Origin: Acidimicrobiia bacterium UBA4744
Lineage (GTDB): Bacteria > Actinomycetota > Acidimicrobiia > Spongiisociales > UBA4744
Assembly: GCA_002403855.1 (NCBI GenBank)
Contig: DHIO01000025.1
Coordinates: forward strand, 1-10,215
Length of the DNA: 10,215 bases
Reading direction: 5' to 3'
Positions 1-5,846 of the stretch are shown piece by piece. Numbering within the stretch: position 1 is the stretch's first letter; each line of letters begins with the position of its first letter. Under the pieces are notes generated by a model. It saw nothing but the letters and a program-made list of their open reading frames with translations. It was not told where the DNA came from and ran no database searches. The position numbers and the translations under genes are program-made.

Positions 1-29
1 GTGCGGATCGTCACCAAGGTGGTATGACG

Positions 30-100
30 AACCTGGTCGGGGTAGCTCGTCGGGCTCAAAATACCCGAAGGTCGGAGGTTCAAATCCTCCCCCGCTACCA
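30..100 (+). tRNA. Initiator-Met-like tRNA 3' portion, 5' part does not fold (remnant or interrupted tRNA)
   Basis: Positions 43-59 (D-arm 3' side, GTCGGG anticodon stem) and 66-100 (CCCGA, AGGTC variable loop, T arm GGAGG-TTCAAAT-CCTCC, terminal CCA) follow the bacterial initiator tRNA-Met pattern closely. Several parts fail. The anticodon loop is nine bases (CTCAAAATA) instead of CTCATAA, so a clean CAT anticodon is absent. The 3' acceptor strand after the T arm is one base short. No matching GAGC D-stem strand or AGCGGG acceptor strand lies upstream. An intrinsic terminator begins two bases after CCA, as expected for a transcribed tRNA unit. I read it as a decayed or rearranged tRNA copy. 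Alternatives are an attachment-site remnant, a tRNA interrupted upstream of the window, or an assembly error. That it is tRNA-derived is fairly sure; that it is functional is doubtful. Confidence 0.5.
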
Positions 101-102
101 AG

Positions 103-131
103 AACCCCCAGGTCTCAGGCCCTGGGGGTTT
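103..131 (+). terminator. Intrinsic terminator after the tRNA-like sequence
   Basis: A perfect 10-bp inverted repeat, AACCCCCAGG at 103-112 and CCTGGGGGTT at 121-130, encloses an 8-base loop and runs into a short T-rich tail (TTTCGTCGTTCT). It starts three bases after the CCA of the tRNA-like sequence, so it most likely ends that transcript. The tail is interrupted by C and G, as is common in high-GC genomes. Confidence 0.8.
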
Positions 132-283
132 CGTCGTTCTCAATTGATCCTTGCGGACCTGAGGCCCCCGGCGACCGCGGCCGGCCCGAAAAGTGAACAA
201 ACCGCGAACATCGGCCCCCTGGGGAACGTGCCGCCGGGGGCAGAGTGTTTGCGAAGGGGAGCAACCTGCAAGGAGTAGAAACC

Positions 284-898
284 GTGAAGTTCCTGAAGCG
301 ATACCGATGGGCCCTGATCGCCGGCGGGGCGGCGCTGCTGGTGGCCGGGTTCCTGCTGTTCCGGCCCGACACCCTGTTCGTCGATGACGTGGTCGACGAG
401 TCGCTGGCCGAAGCGTTCGTCACGACGGCGGCAGCCGGCGTCGAGCCGGCGACTACGCCGACTACCGCACCGGCCGACGCGGCCCCGGACCCGGCCGCCG
501 AGGATGGGGAGCCGGGGGACGACACGGTCCCGGCCGACCCGACTACCACCGTCCCGCAGCCGTCCGAGCCGGTGACGGCAGTCACAGGGAGCTTCTTCGG
601 GATCGACCACCGTGCGGAAGGGACCGCCGCCGTCTACGAGCAGGACGGACGGTACGTGCTGCGCTTCGAGGACGACACCGACATCCAGAACGGCCCCGAC
701 CTGTTCGTGTGGCTGCTGGAGTCCGACGAGTACGACGGCGGCGATCCGGGAGCGGTGATCGACCTGGGCAGGCTGAAGGGCAATGTCGGCGGGCAGAACT
801 ACGAGCTGCCCCCCGAGTACGACCCGGACGTGCACCGCTACGTGCTGATCTGGTGCAAGCGGTTCTCGACTCCCTTCGCCGCCGCCCCGCTGGTGTGA
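284..898 (+). CDS. Membrane-anchored DM13 domain protein
   Basis: This 204-residue protein has three parts. A basic N-terminus (MKFLKRYR) leads into one hydrophobic segment at about residues 9-26, a signal anchor or uncleaved signal. Residues about 47-100 are a low-complexity Ala/Pro/Thr/Asp/Glu linker with TTTVP. Residues about 101-204 form a DM13 domain, recognised by NGPDLFVWL (136-144), LGRLKG (161-166), GGQNY (169-173) and the terminal VLIWCKRFSTPF block with its single Cys191. DM13 domains are proposed to act in extracytoplasmic redox or electron transfer through that cysteine; the partner here is unknown. The GTG start at 284 is preferred because AAGGAG lies at 270-275, eight bases upstream; an in-frame GTG at 245 lacks this. 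It stands alone between the tRNA terminator and a convergent gene. Family assignment is confident, biochemical role is not. Confidence 0.85.
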   Translation: MKFLKRYRWALIAGGAALLVAGFLLFRPDTLFVDDVVDESLAEAFVTTAAAGVEPATTPTTAPADAAPDPAAEDGEPGDDTVPADPTTTVPQPSEPVTAVTGSFFGIDHRAEGTAAVYEQDGRYVLRFEDDTDIQNGPDLFVWLLESDEYDGGDPGAVIDLGRLKGNVGGQNYELPPEYDPDVHRYVLIWCKRFSTPFAAAPLV

Positions 899-1176
899 GG
901 CGGAACGTCCGAGGATCGTGGAGCACAGCGCCGGGCGGCGGTCGGTTCCCGATGAGTCACGGAGGCGGTGCGGAGGCGCCGAGTGTCCGGGATCGGCAAT
1001 ATCGGGCGGGTATTCGTTAGCTAGGTCCCCGTCTTCGGGCGCTTGTTCGATGCGGTATCGCCTCGCAGCACTTCGGATGGCCTCGTCGGGAGAGTGGCCA
1101 CTCCCGAGCGACGCAGACGACCTAGGTCCGCCCAATGCGTGCTGGTGTCCGGCTGCCAAGTCCGCAGTGAAGATGC
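899..1176. other. Convergent intergenic gap, no gene seen
   Basis: This 278-bp stretch separates the 3' ends of the DM13 gene and the leftward acyltransferase gene. It contains short palindromes, GAGTGGCCACTC at about 1092-1103 and GACCTAGGTC at about 1119-1128, but no hairpin with a T tail, so no convincing bidirectional terminator. Open frames crossing it on both strands lack a ribosome binding site and look like high-GC chance frames. Confidence 0.5.
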
Positions 1177-2406
1177 CTAATCCGGCCCGACGCTCACGCG
1201 CATGTTCGGCTTCATCCCGAACGCCGCCCGGAGGGGCTTGATCCGCCGGATGAGCACCTCGTACACCACCATCGTGAGCACGAAGGAGCCGAAAACGACA
1301 ACGATCATCTTCGGAACGATGCCCACGTCCCACTGGACTACGTAGAAGGCGAGGACGATGATCACCGGCTGGTGGAACAGGTAGAACGGCATGATCGCCT
1401 CGTTCGCGTAGTCGAGCCACCGGCCGGCTTTGTTCCAGTGAACTCGGGCCAGGTCGAGAACGAAGAGCGCCCAGCCCCACGCCGTCAGCGCGAACGTCAG
1501 CATGACGATCGGCGACCACGGCATGGTGAAATTCGAGGTCCATTCGAAGAGTTCGTCGCCGGCGATGGCTCCCATCGCTCCGCCGCCCACCATGCCCACC
1601 AGACCGCAGGCGAGCAGCAACCAGCGGTCTCGCCGGATGACCGCCAGGAAGCGAGTGTCGCTGTAGATGACGTAGCCCATCACGAAGAACACGAACATGT
1701 ACACGAAGTCCAACCAGGAGTGCTCTTCGGGGAAGAACGGCTGGATGGCAACGCGCACCAACGTCAGAGGGATCACGAAGAGGAGGATCCCTCCCCTCCT
1801 CTGGACCATCCGCCCGAGCCGGGCAATGAACGCCCGGCCGGCCTCGGTCTTGAACCAATCGAAGATGGGGACGGCCAGCACCGAGTAGAGGAACAGGAAC
1901 GCCAGGAACCACAGATGGAGCCCAAATTCGGTGAGGGTCAACGGCGAGAACCACATCGTTGGCTCAATGTCGCCCCACAGGTCGGGGAGGTAGCCGAAGA
2001 ACGAACCTTCGTAGTCACCCCAGTGGCGAGCCTCGAAGTACTTCTGGATCGGCGTCAACAGGATGGAACCGATCACATACGGGATCGCCAACCGCAACAC
2101 CCGCTCGCGTATGTACTGGCGGTTGCTGCGACGGCGAAGGGAGAATTTGCTCCCGGCCCCGGACACCAGGAAGAACAGCGGCAGACCCCACGGAATGACC
2201 AGGATCAAGATGAGCATGACGATGATGCTCTGCTCGTCGTTCTTGATATGCCAGTCGATCGTCGAGTCGAAGGGGTGCAACGCGTGGTAGAGGAACACCC
2301 CCAGAATGAGCGCCACCCGCAACCAGTCGAGATAGTGCAGGCGGGTACTCGGACCGGACGTTTCGAACTCCATGAGATCGGATGGATCGTTGACGCTGTG
2401 AGCCAT
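1177..2406 (-). CDS. Acyltransferase family 3 integral membrane protein (OpgC/MdoC-like)
   Basis: This 409-residue protein has roughly ten hydrophobic helices and the layout of the acyltransferase-3 superfamily, whose members move acetyl, succinyl or other acyl groups onto carbohydrates, glycans or lipids at the membrane. Visible family marks are LDWLR at 26-30, the invariant-type His in FLYHALHP (His41), FFLVSG at about 78-83, ERVLRLAIPY at 101-110, a central HLWFLAFLFLYS helix and a late YLFHQPVII helix. The hydrophilic first 20 residues are cytoplasmic. The ATG start is set by GAGGAGG on the minus strand (2412-2418), five bases upstream. It is transcribed away from the lipid operon and shares a 429-bp regulatory region with it. 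The acceptor substrate cannot be read from sequence; a glycan- or lipid-modifying role is inference. Confidence 0.88.
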   Translation of the reverse strand: MAHSVNDPSDLMEFETSGPSTRLHYLDWLRVALILGVFLYHALHPFDSTIDWHIKNDEQSIIVMLILILVIPWGLPLFFLVSGAGSKFSLRRRSNRQYIRERVLRLAIPYVIGSILLTPIQKYFEARHWGDYEGSFFGYLPDLWGDIEPTMWFSPLTLTEFGLHLWFLAFLFLYSVLAVPIFDWFKTEAGRAFIARLGRMVQRRGGILLFVIPLTLVRVAIQPFFPEEHSWLDFVYMFVFFVMGYVIYSDTRFLAVIRRDRWLLLACGLVGMVGGGAMGAIAGDELFEWTSNFTMPWSPIVMLTFALTAWGWALFVLDLARVHWNKAGRWLDYANEAIMPFYLFHQPVIIVLAFYVVQWDVGIVPKMIVVVFGSFVLTMVVYEVLIRRIKPLRAAFGMKPNMRVSVGPD

Positions 2407-2603
2407 CTGTGCCTCCTCGGCCTTCCCGCCCCAACGGCGAGGTATCAGAACCCAACCTATCCGAGAGCCGCCCGCAGGGCATCACCGGACTCGTATCAGT
2501 GGGCGATCGATATGGCGGCCAACATCGGCAGTCTGGGCGAGGGGGAGGACGATCTAGAGGTGTTCGTCTAATGCGGGTCGAAGACTAACCCTCGGGACGG
2601 CCT

Positions 2604-2621
2604 GTCAAACGTAGGTCAAAC
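2604..2621 (+). promoter_or_regulatory. Heptamer direct repeat GTCAAAC-N4-GTCAAAC, candidate SARP-type operator
   Basis: Two identical heptamers, 2604-2610 and 2615-2621, are separated by four bases (GTAG), giving an 11-bp period that puts both on one face of the helix. Heptamer direct repeats with four-base spacers are the established binding pattern of SARP regulators, and the last gene of the adjacent operon encodes a SARP/AfsR-like protein. The same heptamer recurs at 9582-9608. On the minus strand the proximal copy contains TTGACA, so the site could control the leftward acyltransferase gene. Which gene is regulated, and by what, is inference. Confidence 0.45.
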
Positions 2622-2691
2622 GAACCGGGCCCACCGGCCGTCACCAACCCGTACACAACACCACGACGAGCCACCAGAGCCGGTACTCCCG

Positions 2692-2726
2692 GTCACCCGA
2701 CGGCACCAACCGTCACCCGACGGCAC
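2692..2726 (+). repeat. 15-bp direct repeat, 20-bp period
   Basis: GTCACCCGACGGCAC occurs at 2692-2706 and again at 2712-2726, with similar following bases (CAACC and AACC). It lies about 110-145 bp upstream of the CDP-alcohol phosphatidyltransferase start. A related GTCACCA sits at 2640-2646. It may be a small local duplication or a second operator; nothing in the sequence decides between these. Confidence 0.6.
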
Positions 2727-2835
2727 AACCTGCTCGGGTGGGGGCCCTGTACGTGGGGGGCCGTCCTGCCTCGCCGAAACGGGGTGCTGAGGGAATCTCA
2801 ATCAGACCTCAAGCGCAACCAGGCAATTTGTGCGC

Positions 2836-3432
2836 ATGAAGAACCTCACGCTGTATGCGATCAAGCCTCGGTTCGTGAAAGCGCTCAACGGAGTCACAGA
2901 CGGGCTGGCTACTGCCGGAGTCTCCCCTGATACCGTTACCCTTCTCGCCCTTCCGGTCGCCTTGCTCATCGCCGTAGCACTCGGCGTCGGGACCGTCTGG
3001 CCGGTGCTCTGGCTGATCGTGCCGGCCGGCAGTGTGCTCTTGATGGCGGCGAATGCGATCGACGGCTCTCTGGCGCGCCGCACTATTGCTACCAAGCGGG
3101 GTGCCGTGCTCAACGAACTCGTCGACCGCCTCGGTGACGTACTCATTCTCGGTTCGCTTTACCTCATCGTCCCGGCCGGCGCGGGAGGCGCCGCCCTCGT
3201 CTCGGTCCTGCTGGCAGAGATGGTTGCGTTGATCGGATGGGGTGCTCTCGGGACGCGGGCCCTGGTCGGGATCATGGGCAAGCCCGACCGGGCAATGATC
3301 ATTTCCTGCGCTGCCGTCTTCGGCTTCTTCTTCGGCCTCCGGGCGTTCACCCCGGCCGCGGTGATGATCGCGGTGGGCGGGCTCGTCACGACGGCCCAAC
3401 GGGTGATATGGGTGGTACGCCATGCCGGCTGA
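2836..3432 (+). CDS. CDP-alcohol phosphatidyltransferase family protein, YnbA-like
   Basis: This 198-residue integral membrane enzyme belongs to the CDP-alcohol phosphatidyltransferase family, which moves a phosphatidyl group from CDP-diacylglycerol to an alcohol to make a phospholipid head group. The signature lies at residues 73-97: N73-A-I-D76-G-x2-A-R81-x7-G89-x3-N93-x3-D97. Against the canonical D-x2-D-G-x2-A-R-x8-G-x3-D-x3-D, the first and third Asp are Asn and one spacer is a residue shorter. From memory, E. coli YnbA has the same NALDG and LNE pattern, an N-terminal TLYxIKP and a later GKxDRA motif, all matched here (LTLYAIKP, GKPDRA), so I place it with YnbA. ATG at 2836 is chosen; GTG at 2830 is in frame, and neither has a clear ribosome binding site. 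Its last 11 bp overlap the next gene, indicating translational coupling. The alcohol acceptor is unknown. Confidence 0.85.
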   Translation: MKNLTLYAIKPRFVKALNGVTDGLATAGVSPDTVTLLALPVALLIAVALGVGTVWPVLWLIVPAGSVLLMAANAIDGSLARRTIATKRGAVLNELVDRLGDVLILGSLYLIVPAGAGGAALVSVLLAEMVALIGWGALGTRALVGIMGKPDRAMIISCAAVFGFFFGLRAFTPAAVMIAVGGLVTTAQRVIWVVRHAG

Positions 3433-4303
3433 GCTCTTCGTACAGTCGTCCGCCGCCGCTGGAGTCCTACTCGGTGGTTCAGGATTGACGATTGTCGCCA
3501 TCGAGACGGTCCGAGGCCGGTCGCTCCGCTCATCACACCTGGCGACCAGGTGGCGGACCTGGTCGATGCTGGCCGTGATATGGATCGCCGCACTCACCTC
3601 TTCCGTCGCCAGGTTGGCAATCCTTTCTCTCCTGGGCGCCGTAATGGCCTTCGAGTACGGGCGGCTTGCCGAGCTCGATACCCTCGACCGGCGAATCGTG
3701 GCGCTGCTACCGGTGGGCAGTCTGATCGGACTGGTATCCGGTGTCCCTCTCGAAGTGCTGCTTCTGCTCGTTCTCCTCTCCGTATCGATGATCCCCGTCG
3801 CCGGACAGGATGTTGCCTCAGGCCCCAATCGAATCGGCAAGCTTCTCACTGCTGCGGTCGTGGTGGTCCTACCGCCGGTCTGTCTCTGGGAGATCGGTGA
3901 CCGGTCACTCCCGGTACTCGTGGCGGTCTTGTTCGGTGTCGCCTTGAGCGACGTCGCCGCTTTCACCGTAGGGTCGGCGGTCGGCCGCAAGCCACTCGCC
4001 AGGCGGCTGTCCCCCAACAAGACGTGGGAAGGTGCGGCCGGCAATCTGCTGGGTGCGGTCGCCGGTGTCGGCATCGCTGTCGTTGCGACCGAACTCGACC
4101 CGTCGGCCGTCGTGATACTGGGGCCCGTGCTGGCGTTCGGTGCGATCTCCGGGGATCTGCTCGAATCCCTCCTCAAACGAAATGCCGGCGTCAAGGACGC
4201 AGGCGGCCTCCTGCCCGGCTTCGGCGGAGTCCTCGACCGGGTCGACTCCCTCATCGCCGCCTCGCCGCTCACGCTGATGGTTCTCGGGTTGCTGGGGGTG
4301 TGA
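3422..4303 (+). CDS. Phosphatidate cytidylyltransferase (CdsA family), YnbB-like
   Basis: This 293-residue multi-pass membrane protein should convert phosphatidate and CTP to CDP-diacylglycerol, the donor used by the preceding enzyme. The CdsA signature is at residues 249-275: S-L-L-K-R, then K258-D259, then L-P-G-F267-G-G-V-L-D272-R-V-D275. The usual His of the P-x-H-G-G block is Phe267; the acidic and KR/KD/DR residues are kept. SPNKTWEGAAG in the middle of the C-terminal half is another CdsA hallmark. The N-terminal two thirds is about six hydrophobic helices. It starts inside the end of the YnbA-like gene (11-bp overlap) and ends one base before the acyltransferase gene. A CdsA copy embedded in such an operon is probably a dedicated paralogue rather than the housekeeping enzyme; this is inference and could be tested by finding a second cdsA in the genome. 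Confidence 0.88.
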   Translation: MPAELFVQSSAAAGVLLGGSGLTIVAIETVRGRSLRSSHLATRWRTWSMLAVIWIAALTSSVARLAILSLLGAVMAFEYGRLAELDTLDRRIVALLPVGSLIGLVSGVPLEVLLLLVLLSVSMIPVAGQDVASGPNRIGKLLTAAVVVVLPPVCLWEIGDRSLPVLVAVLFGVALSDVAAFTVGSAVGRKPLARRLSPNKTWEGAAGNLLGAVAGVGIAVVATELDPSAVVILGPVLAFGAISGDLLESLLKRNAGVKDAGGLLPGFGGVLDRVDSLIAASPLTLMVLGLLGV

Positions 4304-4304
4304 C

Positions 4305-4892
4305 ATGCGCGCTTTGCTGTGGCGGCTGTTGTGGGGTACGGCGTTCCGGATCTGGTCGCCGGGGTTTCACACATCGGGCTCGATTCCCAGCGATCCGGTG
4401 ATCTTTGCAGCCAACCACGCCAGCCATGCCGACACCGCCGCCATTCAGCTGGCACTTGCCCGCGCCGGGCACACACGGGTTCTCGCCGCCGGTGCCGAGG
4501 ATTACTTCTTCCGCAACAGGATCTTCGCGCTGCTCTCGCGTCTCATCGGCGTGTTTCCGTTTCCCCGGACCGGCCCGGTCGGAGTCATCAGGTCGCGCGA
4601 CATCCTCGGCCGTGGCGGGTCCGTCCTTCTGTTTCCGCAGGGGACCCGCAACGGTGGGCCGTTTCGGCGCGGCGTCGCCCGCATCGCCGGCACGTCGCAC
4701 GCGGTGGTGCCGGTGACCATCCGGGGCACGGCTCGCCTGCTCCCCAAAGGAGAACATCGGCCGCGCCGAACGACGGTCTCCGTCGTCTTCGGCGCCGCCC
4801 TCCGACGGGCGCCCGGTGAGGGTGCCGCAGCGTTCACTGCGCGGATCGAGGAGGCCGTATTGGGGGTCGACGACCGTGCCGTGGCCGCATGA
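4305..4892 (+). CDS. PlsC-like lysophospholipid acyltransferase
   Basis: This 195-residue protein is a compact 1-acylglycerol-phosphate acyltransferase fold, the family that acylates lysophosphatidate to phosphatidate from acyl-ACP or acyl-CoA at the inner membrane face. Motif I is N37-H38-x4-D43, with the catalytic His/Asp pair intact. Motif II is around LIGVFPFPR (80-88). Motif III is F110-P-Q112-G-T-R115, where the usual Glu of FPEGTR is Gln. Motif IV is VVPVTIRGT (134-142). There is only a short hydrophobic N-terminus. The start is one base after the CdsA-like stop, next to GGGGGTG, so translation is likely coupled. Its product would be the substrate of the CdsA-like protein, consistent with one pathway. 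Whether Gln112 permits glycerol-phosphate-type acceptors is uncertain; another lysolipid may be the substrate. Confidence 0.85.
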   Translation: MRALLWRLLWGTAFRIWSPGFHTSGSIPSDPVIFAANHASHADTAAIQLALARAGHTRVLAAGAEDYFFRNRIFALLSRLIGVFPFPRTGPVGVIRSRDILGRGGSVLLFPQGTRNGGPFRRGVARIAGTSHAVVPVTIRGTARLLPKGEHRPRRTTVSVVFGAALRRAPGEGAAAFTARIEEAVLGVDDRAVAA

Positions 4893-4921
4893 ACCGCCCA
4901 CGATCAGATCTCAAGGACCCG

Positions 4922-4928
4922 AAAGGAG
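4922..4928 (+). promoter_or_regulatory. Ribosome binding site fixing the methyltransferase start
   Basis: AAAGGAG lies ten bases before the ATG at 4939. It argues for that start over the longer in-frame extension beginning at 4816, which would overlap the acyltransferase gene by 77 bp and encode a non-conserved-looking Pro/Arg-rich leader. Confidence 0.7.
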
Positions 4929-4938
4929 AATCATCGAC

Positions 4939-5835
4939 ATGTTGTTGACACACAGACCCTCAGGCCGGCCACGGCACCGCACGAAAAGTGCACATAGTCC
5001 GCTCATCCTGGCAGTGAGGTGGTTCCTCACCTTCCGGTGGCATCTGCTCGCCCTGTTCCTGTCGGATCTGGGCCGTTCCATGATCGTGCGGAAGTACGAC
5101 GCGTTCACCACCGACAACGGGTACGAGGCTGCGGGACGAGGCGGCAACGTCCTCACCCGGTTCGTGGACCGGATCGTGCGCCGCCGGGATACCCACGTCG
5201 CCCTCCGCCAGCGACTCGACATTGTGTCCAGCGAGCTGGTCGAGGTCGCGCTCGCTGCAAGAGAGCGAGGGCCGGTCCGGCTGATCAGCGGCCCGGTGGG
5301 GTTGGGCAGAGACCTCCGGCAGGCATGGTCGCGGCTCGAGTCGCTCGGCACCCACCCGGCGAGTTGGCTCGAGGTGGTCGGAATCGACCTCGACCACAGT
5401 GGCACGGTTCTGGACGAGGCTTCCCGTCTCGCGGCCGCCGACCACGTGCCACTGGAAACGTTCCGGGTGGACCTGCTTGACCCAGAGGGGGTCGCCGGAA
5501 TCGCCGGCCGATCGGTAAACATCTTCAACTCGATCGGGCTCGGCGTCTGGCTCGACGCCCGAGGCGTTGAATCGTTGCTGGAGTCGGTCTGCTCTGTGCT
5601 GAAACCGGGAGGAGTGCTGATGATCGACCACTGGCGGCGGCACGGCGGATCGAGGTACGTGGGGGCCCTGCAGATGCCGGCCCGGTACGTAACCGACACC
5701 GAGTTTGAAGCCTCACTCGAAACCGCAGGTTTCACAGTCGAACAGAAGCGGAGCACGCCGAACGATATAGTCGTGGTGTACCGGGCGCGGCTCGGCGTAA
5801 ACCGCTCTGAGAGCGGCTCCACGGTCACGACGTGA
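4939..5835 (+). CDS. Class I SAM-dependent methyltransferase
   Basis: This 298-residue protein has a basic N-terminus with a hydrophobic patch at about 21-48 that may lie on the membrane. A Rossmann-type methyltransferase domain runs from about residue 110. Motif I is VRLISGPVGLGRDL (113-126), a loose version of the glycine-rich SAM loop; the strand-2 acidic residue is in VVGIDLD (D150). FRVDLLD (175-181), NIFNSIGLGVWL (194-205) and LKPGGVLMIDHW (221-232) fit later motifs. KYDAFTTDNGYE (52-63) resembles a substrate-side motif seen ahead of some lipid-linked methyltransferases. E. coli YnbC, in the related ynb operon, also ends in a methyltransferase domain, so head-group or lipid methylation is plausible but inferred. 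The gene lies 46 bp after the acyltransferase gene and 11 bp before the regulator start. Confidence 0.75.
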   Translation: MLLTHRPSGRPRHRTKSAHSPLILAVRWFLTFRWHLLALFLSDLGRSMIVRKYDAFTTDNGYEAAGRGGNVLTRFVDRIVRRRDTHVALRQRLDIVSSELVEVALAARERGPVRLISGPVGLGRDLRQAWSRLESLGTHPASWLEVVGIDLDHSGTVLDEASRLAAADHVPLETFRVDLLDPEGVAGIAGRSVNIFNSIGLGVWLDARGVESLLESVCSVLKPGGVLMIDHWRRHGGSRYVGALQMPARYVTDTEFEASLETAGFTVEQKRSTPNDIVVVYRARLGVNRSESGSTVTT

Positions 5836-5840
5836 GGAGG
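5834..5840 (+). promoter_or_regulatory. Ribosome binding site of the SARP-type regulator gene
   Basis: GAGGAGG, overlapping the methyltransferase stop codon, lies six bases before GTG at 5847. It supports that start over GTG at 5832, which has no such site and would only add five residues. Confidence 0.6.
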
Positions 5841-5846
5841 ACGTCG

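Larger units (their letters stand above)
2407..2835. other. Divergent intergenic region between acyltransferase gene and lipid operon
   Basis: This 429-bp region must hold promoters for the leftward acyltransferase gene and the rightward five-gene operon. It contains the GTCAAAC repeat (2604-2621) and a 15-bp direct repeat (2692-2726), given separately. On the minus strand TTGACA (2603-2608) overlaps the proximal heptamer and could be a -35 element for the acyltransferase gene, with TAGTCT (2582-2587) after a short 15-bp spacer; this is weak. No recognisable -10/-35 pair was found for the rightward operon. No RNA gene or riboswitch was recognised. Confidence 0.5.

Noticed and set aside
1092..1103. 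Palindrome GAGTGGCCACTC between convergent genes as terminator
   Set aside because: It leaves little loop, has no T tail, and its short stem is not enough for intrinsic termination.
918..1241. 107-codon frame in the convergent gap
   Set aside because: It overlaps the end of the acyltransferase gene, has no ribosome binding site, and its translation is low-complexity Arg/Ser/Pro.
140..1954. 604-codon open frame on the minus strand
   Set aside because: It runs antisense to the DM13 gene and out of frame with the well-supported acyltransferase gene, has Arg/Pro-rich unstructured content and no ribosome binding site; a high-GC shadow. The part across 899-1176 looks somewhat protein-like (SPDEAIRSAARRYRIEQ) but has no start signal of its own.
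2809..4476. 555-codon open frame on the minus strand
   Set aside because: It is antisense to three genes with clear family motifs; its Ser/Thr/Arg/Pro-rich translation fits no family.
4816..4938. Upstream start for the methyltransferase
   Set aside because: It would overlap the acyltransferase gene by 77 bp, and the leader lacks methyltransferase features; AAAGGAG fits ATG 4939.
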